The notes beneath the pieces were generated by a model, which did not search any database, was not told where the DNA came from, and worked only from the letters and a program-made list of their open reading frames with translations. Of a DNA stretch of 18,357 nucleotides, positions 1-6,814 are shown in pieces. The translations under genes were made by a program, and so were the position numbers. Position 1 is the stretch's first letter, and the number at the start of each line of letters is the position of its first letter. The DNA is from CAZIHO01 sp964538875 (lineage in GTDB: Bacteria; Pseudomonadota; Gammaproteobacteria; Chromatiales; Chromatiaceae), in NCBI GenBank assembly GCA_964538875.1, contig CAZIHO010000071.1:1-18357 (forward strand). The letters are read 5' to 3'.

Positions 1-6
1 AGTAAT

Positions 7-31
7 GGCTATGTCTGCGTTAAGAGTTGGT
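7..31 (+). repeat. Left terminal inverted repeat of the IS
   Basis: Starts GGCTATGTCTGCGTTAAG and matches the reverse complement of 1022-1046 at 24 of 25 positions. It contains the transposase stop codon, so the last seven transposase codons are read from the repeat itself. Confidence 0.9.
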
Positions 32-1042
32 CAATCTTTGGCACCCGGACGGCTTGTGTGAGAACCAGGGATGGAGAAAGCAGGGTTCCGAATCGTTCGA
101 GGCATCGACGCCATCCCAAGTAATTGGGCAAGTATTGGGTGGCGACCCCGTGGAAGCGGACCATCCATCCTTTCAACCGGCTGCCGTAGGCGTTGACGTT
201 CTGAATGGGGTAGGCCTTGGCAACCCCGCGTATCCCGGCACTGAGGTTGACGGGCCGGTGAGCGATACGAAGTTGCTTGGCCAGGGACGCATAGACGGCG
301 CTGCCATCGGAGCACAGGACGGCATCCGGGTCCAAGATCGGCGCCAAGACAGCCCCTACCTCCTGGGTAGTGGCGTGCGGCAAAACAGCATCGGTCGCCG
401 CCGAGGTCCGGTCGCGGGCGATCAACACCGGGATCTGTTCTGCTGACAGTCGCCGCTGAGTCGCTTTGCCGCCCCGTTTGCGTGCGGGGTGGGGCAGATT
501 GCGGCGGCCTTTGAACGAGGCCAGGAAGTAGGTCTCGTCCGCTTCGATAATGCCGCGCAGATGCGACGGCTTGGCTTCGGACCGTTGGCTCAGGCACCGG
601 TGGTGCCACCGAAAGGCGGTGTTTTTGTGCACACCGCAACGCCGTGCCGCTGCCCGAACCGTCTCGCCGGCGATAATGGCTGGGCATAGGTTGACCAGTG
701 GTCTCGGTGTCGTAACCGGGACAACAGCGTCCCGGTCAGCGCATCAAAGGTCCTGCCGCAGGCACCGCAGCGATAGCGGGGGAGTTCGTGCGCATTGCCC
801 CACCGGCCGCACGGGGTATGCTGGCACCTTGGACAGGCGGGAGCATGACCGGCAACCGCGCCCATGGCCCCGTCGGTTTCCCGTTTCCAACTTAGGCGCT
901 CAATCGCTGGCTGGCGTTGAGAAGGTGTCAACTCTTCAGCTTGGGATAACCCGATAGGGAACTCTGCTATGCGTATCGGGTTCCGCAAAAATCCTCTTCC
1001 TATACCAAAAAAATAGTTCAAACCAACACTTAACGCAGACAT
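9..1042 (-). pseudogene. IS1595-family transposase, split by a -1 frameshift
   Basis: Two overlapping minus-strand frames together give one transposase. The upstream frame carries a zinc ribbon (CPRCQH near 824, then RYRCGACGRTF near 768) and runs to HRDHWSTYAQ at 680. The downstream frame continues IIAGETVRAAARRCGV, then the DDE-type nuclease core: EADETYFL, LCSDGSAVYA and NVNAYGSRLKGWM, which supplies the likely third catalytic residue (N). Stepping back one base after the CAG codon at 680-682 reads YAQ-A-IIAGETVR, the expected continuous family sequence. The simplest explanation is loss of one G from a GG pair, or a sequencing error. Programmed frameshifting is possible but the site is not an A-rich slippery run. 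The start is uncertain: an in-frame ATG lies at 1042, and the conserved region begins around 931. Confidence 0.85.
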
Positions 1043-1046
1043 AGCC
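1022..1046 (-). repeat. Right terminal inverted repeat of the IS
   Basis: Reverse complement of the left repeat with one mismatch in 25. The match ends abruptly inward of 1022. An ATG within this repeat (1040-1042, minus strand) is in frame with the transposase, but it is upstream of the part that looks conserved in the family. Confidence 0.9.
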
Positions 1047-1099
1047 TTTGTCAAACCAAACCCGCTTGAGCCTGACGCCCGATCTTGGACGGGAGAACC

Positions 1100-1801
1100 T
1101 TATCCGGCCACGGATGCCAGGCTGGCCATGGGAATGTGCCGCACGTCCTCGCCCTTGACGATGTAAATGATCTGTTCGGCGATGTTCTTGGCATGGTCGC
1201 CGACGCGCTCCAGCGCCTTGGCCAGGAACAGCAGGTCCAGGCTGGGGGAGATGGTGCGGGGATCTTCCATCATGTAGGTGATGAGTTTGCGCAGAAACCC
1301 GTTGTACTCCCCATCGATGGCGTCGTCTTCCTTGATGATCGCCAGCGCCATCGCCGTATCCAGCCGGGCGAGGGATTCCAGGCTTTTGTGCAGCAGGTCC
1401 GCGGCCAATTCGGCCGCTAGCCGTAGCTCGGATATGGGCAGCGAGCGGGGCGATCCGCTGTCGATGATGGACTTGACCATGCGCGCCACCCGGGCAATTT
1501 CGTCCCCCGCCCGTTCCAGGTTCTGGGTCATTCTGGAGATGGCCATCAAGAATCGCAGGTCGTAGGCGGTGGGCTGGCGCCGGCTGATGGTGGAGACAAT
1601 GGCGTGATCGATGTTCAACTCGATCTGGTCAATTCGTTTTTCGGTTTCCAGTACCTGCACGGCGTTCTCCATGCTCAGGTTGACCAGTGCCTGGACGGCT
1701 TGACCCAGTTGGGACTGGACCAGCCGGCCCATCTCTAGCACCTGGGTGGAAATCCCGTCGAGTTCGGCGTCGAACTGACTTGAGAGGTGTTTGTCGCCCA
1801 T
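1100..1801 (-). CDS. phoU: Phosphate signalling/uptake regulator PhoU
   Basis: PhoU is a cytoplasmic all-helical protein that couples the Pst transporter to the PhoR sensor kinase, damping Pho regulon expression and phosphate uptake when phosphate is plentiful. The 233-residue product has the usual family length and two-repeat structure. Each repeat shows the metal-binding signature: E96-R-A-G-D100 (ERAGDEIARVAR) and E198-R-V-G-D202 (ERVGDHAKNIAE). The ATG at 1801 is preceded by GGAGA seven bases upstream. It is the last gene of the pst operon, 144 bp after pstB. That spacer is GC-rich with short inverted repeats. I see no strong terminator between the stop and the IS 53 bp further on, so the native 3' context may have been displaced by the insertion. 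Confidence 0.97.
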   Translation of the reverse strand: MGDKHLSSQFDAELDGISTQVLEMGRLVQSQLGQAVQALVNLSMENAVQVLETEKRIDQIELNIDHAIVSTISRRQPTAYDLRFLMAISRMTQNLERAGDEIARVARMVKSIIDSGSPRSLPISELRLAAELAADLLHKSLESLARLDTAMALAIIKEDDAIDGEYNGFLRKLITYMMEDPRTISPSLDLLFLAKALERVGDHAKNIAEQIIYIVKGEDVRHIPMASLASVAG

Positions 1802-1945
1802 GTTGAGTCTCCAGTGGATTGGGTGGGGATCGGCCGTTCCGGTGGTATCCGGGGGCTACCCTGGGCTAGAAGAATCCGGCCCCGGCTGGCCGCCGCGCCG
1901 GGCCATGCCGGCTCAGGCCCATTGGCGGGCCGGTTGTATCAACCC

Positions 1946-2722
1946 TCAGCCGAAGCGGCCGGTGATGTAATCCTCGGTCTCGGTGCGCATCGGTTTGACG
2001 AAAATCTGCTCGGTGGCCCCGAACTCAATCAGCTCGCCCAGGTACATATAGGCCGTGTAGTCGCTACAGCGTGCCGCCTGCTGCATGTTGTGGGTGACGA
2101 TGGCGATGGTGTAGTCCTGCTTGAGTTCATGCACCAGTTCCTCCACCTTGCCGGTGGAAATGGGATCCAGCGCCGAGGTCGGCTCATCCAGCAGCAACAC
2201 CGAGGGCTTGACCGCCACGCTGCGGGCGATGCATAGGCGCTGCTGTTGACCCCCGGACAGGGAAAGGCCGCTCTGGTGTTGCTTGTCCTTCACTTCCTTC
2301 CACAGGGCCGCCTTGGTTAGGGCCCATTCGACCCGCTGGTCCATCTCGGGCTTGCCGAGGTTCTCGTAGAGCTTCACGCCGAAGGCGATGTTGTCGTAGA
2401 TCGACATCGGGAAGGGTGTCGGCTTCTGGAACACCATGCCGATACGGGCGCGCAGCAGATTTAGGTCCTGCTTGGGGTTCAAGATGTTTTCGCCGTAGAA
2501 ATAAATCTGCCCTTCGGCCCGTTGGCCGGGGTAGAGGCTATACATACGGTTCAGTGCCCGCAGCAGGGTAGACTTGCCGCAGCCGGATGGGCCGATAAAG
2601 GCGGTCACCTTATGCTCGGCAATGTCGATCGTCACGCCCTTGAGGCCTTGGAACTGGCCGTAATAAAAATCGAGCTGGCGTACTTCAATCGCATTCTTGG
2701 GGGAGGTCGTGGTGGTGGGCAT
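1946..2722 (-). CDS. pstB: Phosphate ABC transporter ATP-binding protein PstB
   Basis: Cytoplasmic ATPase subunit that energises the PstSCAB phosphate importer. The 258-residue protein has all nucleotide-binding landmarks in order: Walker A GPSGCGKST (residues 44-52), Q-loop Q99 in FQKPTPFP, signature LSGGQQQR (155-162), Walker B VLLLDE (175-180), D-loop SALD, and the switch histidine H211 in THNMQQA. Phosphate specificity is inferred from the FQKPTPFPMSIYDNIAFG segment, typical of PstB, and from its position between pstA and phoU. The start is supported by GAGG seven bases upstream, and the gap after the pstA stop is 26 bp. Confidence 0.98.
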   Translation of the reverse strand: MPTTTTSPKNAIEVRQLDFYYGQFQGLKGVTIDIAEHKVTAFIGPSGCGKSTLLRALNRMYSLYPGQRAEGQIYFYGENILNPKQDLNLLRARIGMVFQKPTPFPMSIYDNIAFGVKLYENLGKPEMDQRVEWALTKAALWKEVKDKQHQSGLSLSGGQQQRLCIARSVAVKPSVLLLDEPTSALDPISTGKVEELVHELKQDYTIAIVTHNMQQAARCSDYTAYMYLGELIEFGATEQIFVKPMRTETEDYITGRFG

Positions 2723-2748
2723 GGGTTTGCCTCGGTCGGGATGGGTAT

Positions 2749-3603
2749 TCAGCGGGGTGTCGTGTCCCGGAAGAAGACACGGGCGATGATGTTGAGCACC
2801 AGCACCGCCAGGGTAATCAACAATGCGCCGGCCCAGGCAAGACGAATCCAGTTTTCATACGGGCTCATGGCGAATTGGAAAATGACCACGGGCAGGTTGG
2901 CCATCGGCTTACTCATGTCGATGCTGAAAAACTGGTTATTCAATGCCGTGAACAGCAGGGGCGCGGTTTCGCCGCTGATGCGGGCCACCGCCAGCAGCAA
3001 GCCGGTCATGACGCCACTCCTAGCGGCGCGCAGCGTGACCAGGGTCGCCACTTTCCAGCGTGGCGCGCCCAGGGCGAACGCGGCCTCCCGCAGACTGCCC
3101 GGCACCAGCCGCAGCATGTTCTCGGTGGTGCGCACCACCACCGGCACCGCGATCAACGACAGTGCCAGGGTGCCGGCCCAGCCGGAGAAACCCCCGGCCG
3201 TCGCCACGGCGATGGCATAGACGAACAGGCCCAGCACGATCGAAGGGGCCGACAGCATGATGTCGGTGACCAAGCGGGTCAGCTCGGCCGTCTTGCTGGT
3301 GTCGCCGTACTCGGCCAGATAGACGCCGGCCAGGATGCCCACCGGCGTGGCCAGCAGCAGGGTGCAACCGACCATCATCAGACTGCCAACGATGGCATTG
3401 CGCAAACCACCACCCTCGGTGCCGGGGGCCGGCGTGTCCTGGGTGAACAGGTTGGCGTCCAATGCCGCCACCCCGTTGGCCAGCAGCACGAACAGGATCC
3501 AGGACAACACCGCCAGACCTAGCAGCATGGAGCCCATGGACAGGCTCAAGCCGAGGCGGTTGGAGAACTGGCGGCGACGGTAAAGTTTCTGGTTGATGGC
3601 CAT
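2749..3603 (-). CDS. pstA: Phosphate ABC transporter permease PstA
   Basis: Inner-membrane permease that pairs with PstC to form the phosphate channel. I chose the start at 3603 (MAINQKLYRR, 284 residues). This ATG lies two bases after the pstC stop and has AAGGGG about 8 bases upstream, whereas the longer frame starting at 3645 would overlap pstC by 40 bases. About six hydrophobic segments are visible, the first around residues 24-44. The ABC-permease EAA-type coupling loop runs through residues 172-211 (LREAAFALGAPRWKV, then ARISGETAPL), with the PstA-typical GETAPLLFTA. The tight spacing implies translational coupling to pstC. Confidence 0.97.
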   Translation of the reverse strand: MAINQKLYRRRQFSNRLGLSLSMGSMLLGLAVLSWILFVLLANGVAALDANLFTQDTPAPGTEGGGLRNAIVGSLMMVGCTLLLATPVGILAGVYLAEYGDTSKTAELTRLVTDIMLSAPSIVLGLFVYAIAVATAGGFSGWAGTLALSLIAVPVVVRTTENMLRLVPGSLREAAFALGAPRWKVATLVTLRAARSGVMTGLLLAVARISGETAPLLFTALNNQFFSIDMSKPMANLPVVIFQFAMSPYENWIRLAWAGALLITLAVLVLNIIARVFFRDTTPR

Positions 3604-3605
3604 GT

Positions 3606-4601
3606 TCACAGCCCCTTGGCCCGCTCGGTACGGGCGATCATCCACTTGGCCAGCGCCAGCACCAGGAAGGTGATGACAAACAATAGGAAGGCCAACGCGA
3701 ATAGGGCGGAGATGTGGAAATCGGCGGCTTCGCCAAATTCGTTGGCCAGGGTGGAGGCGATCGAGGTGCCGGGCGAGAACAGGGAAGTCGGCATCCGGTT
3801 GGCATTGCCGATCACGAAGGTGACCGCCATGGTCTCCCCCAGGGCGCGACCCAGCCCCAGCATGATCCCGCCGATCACGCCCTTTTGGGTGTAGGGCAGC
3901 ACCACACGGCGCACCACTTCCCAGGTCGTGCAGCCTAGGCCGTAAGCCGATTCCCGCAGGATCGCTGGCACGATCTCGAACACATCGCGCATCACGGCGG
4001 CGACGAACGGCAGCACCATGAAGGCCAGCACAATCCCGGCGGCCAGGATCCCCATGCCGTTGGTGGAACCGCCGAACAGGAAGCCGATCAATGGCATACC
4101 GCCCAACATCTGTTGCAGCGGCATCTGTACATAATCAGCAAACAGGGGCGCGAATACGAACAGGCCGAACATGCCATAGATGATCGAGGGCACGGCGGCC
4201 AGCAACTCGATGGCGGTGCCCAGCGGGCGGCGCAGCCAGGCCGGGCAGGTTTCGGTCAGGAATAGGGCGATGCCGAAGGCGAGCGGCACCGCCATCACCA
4301 GCGCGATGCTGGCGCTGGCGAGGGTGCCCATGATGGCAATGGCGGCACCAAAGTCCTCGTTGATGATGTCCCACTCGACGGTCCAGATAAACCCGGCACC
4401 GAATTTGTGGAATGCGGGCCAGGCGCTGATGAACAGAGAGACGATGATGCCCAGCAAGGCCACCAGCACCAGCAGCGAAAAGAGTTGGGTGACGCGGTGA
4501 AACCAGAAATCCTGGAGTCGCTGCCGGCGTGCGATCAAACCTATGCCAGGCTGGGCCGCCGCTGCCACCAAGGGCGTGGTCAGGCTAATTCCTACGCTCA
4601 T
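3606..4601 (-). CDS. pstC: Phosphate ABC transporter permease PstC
   Basis: Second inner-membrane permease subunit of the Pst importer, 331 residues. A short cytoplasmic N-terminus is followed by a strong membrane segment (residues about 38-60) and a periplasmic stretch (WPAFHKFGAGFIWTVEWDII), then about five more helices. The EAA loop is at 217-260: ESAYGLGCTTWEVV, then GLGRALGETMAVTFVIGN, the usual PstC signature. The ATG at 4601 has AGGAG nine bases upstream. It lies 132 bp after pstS, with a hairpin in that spacer, and only two bases before pstA. Confidence 0.97.
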   Translation of the reverse strand: MSVGISLTTPLVAAAAQPGIGLIARRQRLQDFWFHRVTQLFSLLVLVALLGIIVSLFISAWPAFHKFGAGFIWTVEWDIINEDFGAAIAIMGTLASASIALVMAVPLAFGIALFLTETCPAWLRRPLGTAIELLAAVPSIIYGMFGLFVFAPLFADYVQMPLQQMLGGMPLIGFLFGGSTNGMGILAAGIVLAFMVLPFVAAVMRDVFEIVPAILRESAYGLGCTTWEVVRRVVLPYTQKGVIGGIMLGLGRALGETMAVTFVIGNANRMPTSLFSPGTSIASTLANEFGEAADFHISALFALAFLLFVITFLVLALAKWMIARTERAKGL

Positions 4602-4620
4602 GATCGGGTCTCCTCTAGGA

Positions 4621-4663
4621 CAGACCGGGCCGGTGCAAGGTCCAGCCAGCGCTGCCGGGTCTG
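4621..4663 (-). promoter_or_regulatory. Hairpin in the pstS-pstC spacer
   Basis: CAGACC (4621-4626) pairs with GGTCTG (4658-4663). The stem continues inward by three more GC pairs after one mismatch, closing a loop of about 23 nt. No T-run follows on the minus strand, so this is not an intrinsic terminator. In a pstS-first operon such a structure would fit 3'-end stabilisation of pstS mRNA or partial attenuation, giving more binding protein than permease. That role is inferred from position only. Confidence 0.5.
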
Positions 4664-4733
4664 GTATCCGCCCCGGCCCAGGATGCCTTGCCGTTAGCCC
4701 GGTAGACGTTCCAGGTATAGGCGGGCCTGCTCC

Positions 4734-5765
4734 TTAACGGGCGACCTGGCTCCAAACCTTGGCGCGGATCTGGGCGGTCAGGGCATCGGGCAGCGGCACG
4801 TAATCCAGCTCGGCGGCCAGATCCTTGCCCTTGCTGAAGGCCCAGTCGAAAAACTTGAGCGCCGCGGCGGCGGCGGCCTTATCTTCCGGCTGCCGGTACA
4901 TCAGGATGAACGAGGCGGTGCTGATGGGCCAACTCTCGGCACCCTTGGCATTGACCATCGACACCCCCATGCCGGGGACGCTGAACCAGTCGGCACTCGC
5001 AGCGGCGGCGGCGAAGGTCTTATCGTCGGGGCTGACGTACTTGCCGTCGGCGTTCAGCAATTGCAGGAAGTTCATGTTGTTTTTCTTGACGTAGGCGTAT
5101 TCGACATAACCCAACGCGCCCTTGACGCGGTTGACGTTGGCGGCGACGCCTTCGTTGCCTTTGCCACCCACGGACGAGGCAGCTGGCCACTTGACGGCAG
5201 CCCCCTTGCCGACGCGATCGGCCCAGGGCTTGCTCACGGCGGTCAGGTAGTCGCTGAAGTTGAAGGTAGTCCCCGAACCATCGGCGCGGTGCACCACCGT
5301 GATGTTGTCGTCAGGCAGCTTCTTGTCCGGATTCAGCGCGGCCAGCTTGGGGTCATTCCATTGGGTGATGGTGCCCATGAACATCTCGGCCAGTACCGGG
5401 CCGCTCACGCGCAGTTCGCCAGGCTTGAACCGATCCAGATTCACCACCGGCACGGTGCCGCCGATAACGGCTGGGAACTGAATCATGCCGTCCTTATCCA
5501 GTTCCTCCCCCTTGACCGGGGCGTCGGTGGCGCCGAAGGTCACGGTCTTGGCGCGGATTTGCTTGATGCCGCCCGACGAGCCGATGGACTGGTAGTTCAG
5601 GCCGATGCCAGTTTCTTTTTTATAGGCCTCGGCCCACTTGGCGTACAGGGGGTACGGAAAGGTGGCGCCGGCGCCGGTGATGTCGGCGGCGGCGGCCGTG
5701 CCCATGACCCAGGTGGTCAGCGCGGCAGTCATTAGGCTGGTCAGAAAGGTGCGTCGAGTATTCAT
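4734..5765 (-). CDS. pstS: Periplasmic phosphate-binding protein PstS
   Basis: Captures phosphate in the periplasm and delivers it to PstCA. I chose the start at 5765 (MNTRRTFLTS, 343 residues) because GAGGAA lies four bases upstream. The longer frame from 5801 would begin at the proposed promoter. The N-terminus is a cleavable signal: TRRTFL, a hydrophobic core (LMTAALTTWVMG) and an AAAA-D cleavage region near residue 27. The RRxFL pattern resembles a twin-arginine signal. The mature protein starts ADITGAGATFPYPLYAKW, and the phosphate-pocket segments are visible: GATFP, SIGSSGGIKQI, FGATDAP and RADGSGTTFNF. It is the first gene of the operon and followed by a 132-bp spacer. Confidence 0.97.
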   Translation of the reverse strand: MNTRRTFLTSLMTAALTTWVMGTAAAADITGAGATFPYPLYAKWAEAYKKETGIGLNYQSIGSSGGIKQIRAKTVTFGATDAPVKGEELDKDGMIQFPAVIGGTVPVVNLDRFKPGELRVSGPVLAEMFMGTITQWNDPKLAALNPDKKLPDDNITVVHRADGSGTTFNFSDYLTAVSKPWADRVGKGAAVKWPAASSVGGKGNEGVAANVNRVKGALGYVEYAYVKKNNMNFLQLLNADGKYVSPDDKTFAAAAASADWFSVPGMGVSMVNAKGAESWPISTASFILMYRQPEDKAAAAAALKFFDWAFSKGKDLAAELDYVPLPDALTAQIRAKVWSQVAR

Positions 5766-5801
5766 TGAGTTCCTCACCAGTTGGGTATTTTCAATGCCCA
5801 A

Positions 5802-5844
5802 ACTATAGTCAGCACCTATTACATCACCATTAACAATCGTTAAT
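5802..5844 (-). promoter_or_regulatory. pstS: Candidate pstS promoter with a degenerate PhoB-type site
   Basis: Reading the minus strand, TATAGT (5802-5807) is a good -10 element. Ten bases upstream of it lies an AT-rich stretch (5818-5837) with two TGT(T/A)A units 12 bp apart. This resembles the direct-repeat PhoB box (TGTCA units 11 bp apart) at the position that box normally occupies. The match is imperfect in sequence and spacing. An exact inverted repeat, ATTAAC-aatc-GTTAAT (5829-5844), overlaps it. The region is far more AT-rich than its surroundings. Pho control is expected from the operon; the box assignment is tentative. Confidence 0.35.
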
Positions 5845-6265
5845 TTAATATTTTTGTCATTAAGTCAGGGGTTCTAAATTTTTTCAATCCCAAAACGGCG
5901 TTGGGTTTCCGGGATAATTCCGGTTTCAGCGCCTGCGCTCCAGGGATCGGCGACAGGGAAGGAGCACCCCGCCCTGGATCTGCCGGGGGGAGTCCTGGGG
6001 GGTGTCTGGGGAGGGGCGCGAACCGCGATCAGACGGCTAGCCCCAGCAGGGGGTCTGAGTGTCCGGCCCCGGCCGGCCCGCCGGATGGCGATCCAGCGGG
6101 CGCCAACCCAGGGTTGTCGGGGATGGTTGCGCCCCTGCCGGGCGTTCCACCGGGTCAGGGGCGGACCGCGCTGATGGATCCGGGTTGAGCGGCCCTAGGA
6201 GCAGAGCGCGCGCCTTGGACGGGCCGGCCCAGGTGCCCACCGATGCCGCTAGGGGTGGCGGATGA
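5845..6265. other. Spacer between the pst operon and the HPP gene, no gene recognised
   Basis: About 420 bases. Open frames exist on both strands (for example 5901-6188 plus, 6037-6240 minus), but their products are Pro/Gly/Ala/Arg-rich, look like translated GC-rich DNA, and match nothing I know. The clearest structure is the hairpin at 6130-6163. No tRNA or IS end was seen. Confidence 0.5.
6130..6163. repeat. Strong GC-rich hairpin downstream of the HPP gene
   Basis: CGCCCCTG (6130-6137) and CAGGGGCG (6156-6163) are perfect complements. Next to them CCGG (6138-6141) can pair with CCGG (6150-6153). Together this gives a 12-bp stem with a 2-nt bulge and an 8-nt loop. It lies about 100 bases beyond the HPP stop on the minus strand. 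There is no T-run, so it would be a transcript-end stabiliser or a REP-like palindrome rather than a classical terminator. Confidence 0.5.
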
Positions 6266-6814
6266 TTACCACCAAATTTCCGGATAGCGCCGGTCCGGCG
6301 CCAGGTTATTGAACAGCAAAGCGACCAGCAGCAGGATCAGGACGCCTAGGGTGACGGGCATCAGGGGGTACCACCAGCCGAGGCGGTGGATATGTTCCGA
6401 GCCGATGACGGCGATGAGCGCGGTGGCTCCGCCCGGCGGGTGCAGGGTGCGGGTGGCGTGCATGACACTGATGGCACCCGCCACTGCCAGGGACGCCGCT
6501 AGCCAGGGCAGGGGCTGGGCCAGTTGGTAGGCGGCCACGCCCACCAGCGCGGATAGAAAATGTCCGCCGATCAGGTTGCGGGGCTGGGCCAGGGGGCTGC
6601 GGATGGCGCCGAATACCAGCACCGCCGAGGCGCCGAATGAGCCGATCATCAGGTGCAGGTCCTGATCCGCCAACCAGAGGGTCTCCACCCAGGCGATGAC
6701 GGCCATGCCGACAAAGCCGCCCAGGCCGGACCAGAGGATTTCCCCGCGACTGACCGGGGGTGGGCTGGCCTGGCGGGTTCCCAGCATCTTGGACCAATAG
6801 TCGCGCCAGTTCAT
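6266..6814 (-). CDS. HPP-family integral membrane protein
   Basis: An inner-membrane protein of 182 residues with several hydrophobic segments (about 28-48, 53-71, 81-99, 103-119, 129-137 and 148-170). It carries the family-defining H125-P-P127 in TRTLHPPGGATALIA and the other conserved block, GSFGASAVLVFG followed by SPLAQPRNLIGGH (residues 58-85). Some HPP proteins in cyanobacteria and chloroplasts have been linked to nitrite transport; the substrate here is unknown. The ATG overlaps the end of the upstream CBS gene by four bases (ATGA), so translation is probably coupled. Many bacterial HPP proteins carry their CBS pair on the same chain after the membrane part. Here the two are separate genes with the CBS gene first. 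Confidence 0.92.
   Translation of the reverse strand: MNWRDYWSKMLGTRQASPPPVSRGEILWSGLGGFVGMAVIAWVETLWLADQDLHLMIGSFGASAVLVFGAIRSPLAQPRNLIGGHFLSALVGVAAYQLAQPLPWLAASLAVAGAISVMHATRTLHPPGGATALIAVIGSEHIHRLGWWYPLMPVTLGVLILLLVALLFNNLAPDRRYPEIWW

Larger units (their letters stand above)
7..1046 (-). mobile_element. IS1595-type insertion sequence (1040 bp), transposase frameshifted
   Basis: The element is bounded by 25-bp terminal inverted repeats at 7-31 and 1022-1046, both reading GGCTATGTCTGCGTTAAG inward and differing at one base. The single transposase fills almost the whole length, and its stop codon (9-11) lies inside the left repeat. The zinc-ribbon plus DDE-type protein is characteristic of the IS1595 (ISXO2-like) family. 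That family normally leaves an 8-bp target duplication. The six bases left of the element (agtaat) do not match the end of the eight on the right (tttgtcaa), so no duplication is visible. The window starts only 6 bp outside the element, as expected if an assembly broke at a multicopy IS. The IS lies 53 bp beyond the phoU stop and does not interrupt an identifiable gene. Confidence 0.9.

Noticed and set aside
27..687. Open frames on the plus strand and in a third minus frame across the IS (27-446 plus, 31-687 minus)
   Set aside because: They lie opposite or out of frame with the transposase, whose zinc-ribbon and DDE motifs are recognisable. Their own products show no family features.
2522..3583. 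Long plus-strand open frames over pstB, pstA and pstC
   Set aside because: Antisense shadows caused by high third-position GC; the minus-strand genes are unmistakable.
5901..6188. 95-codon plus-strand open frame between pstS and the HPP gene
   Set aside because: Rich in Pro, Gly and Ala, begins at a non-ATG codon without a ribosome site, and overlaps a hairpin. No protein family is recognised.
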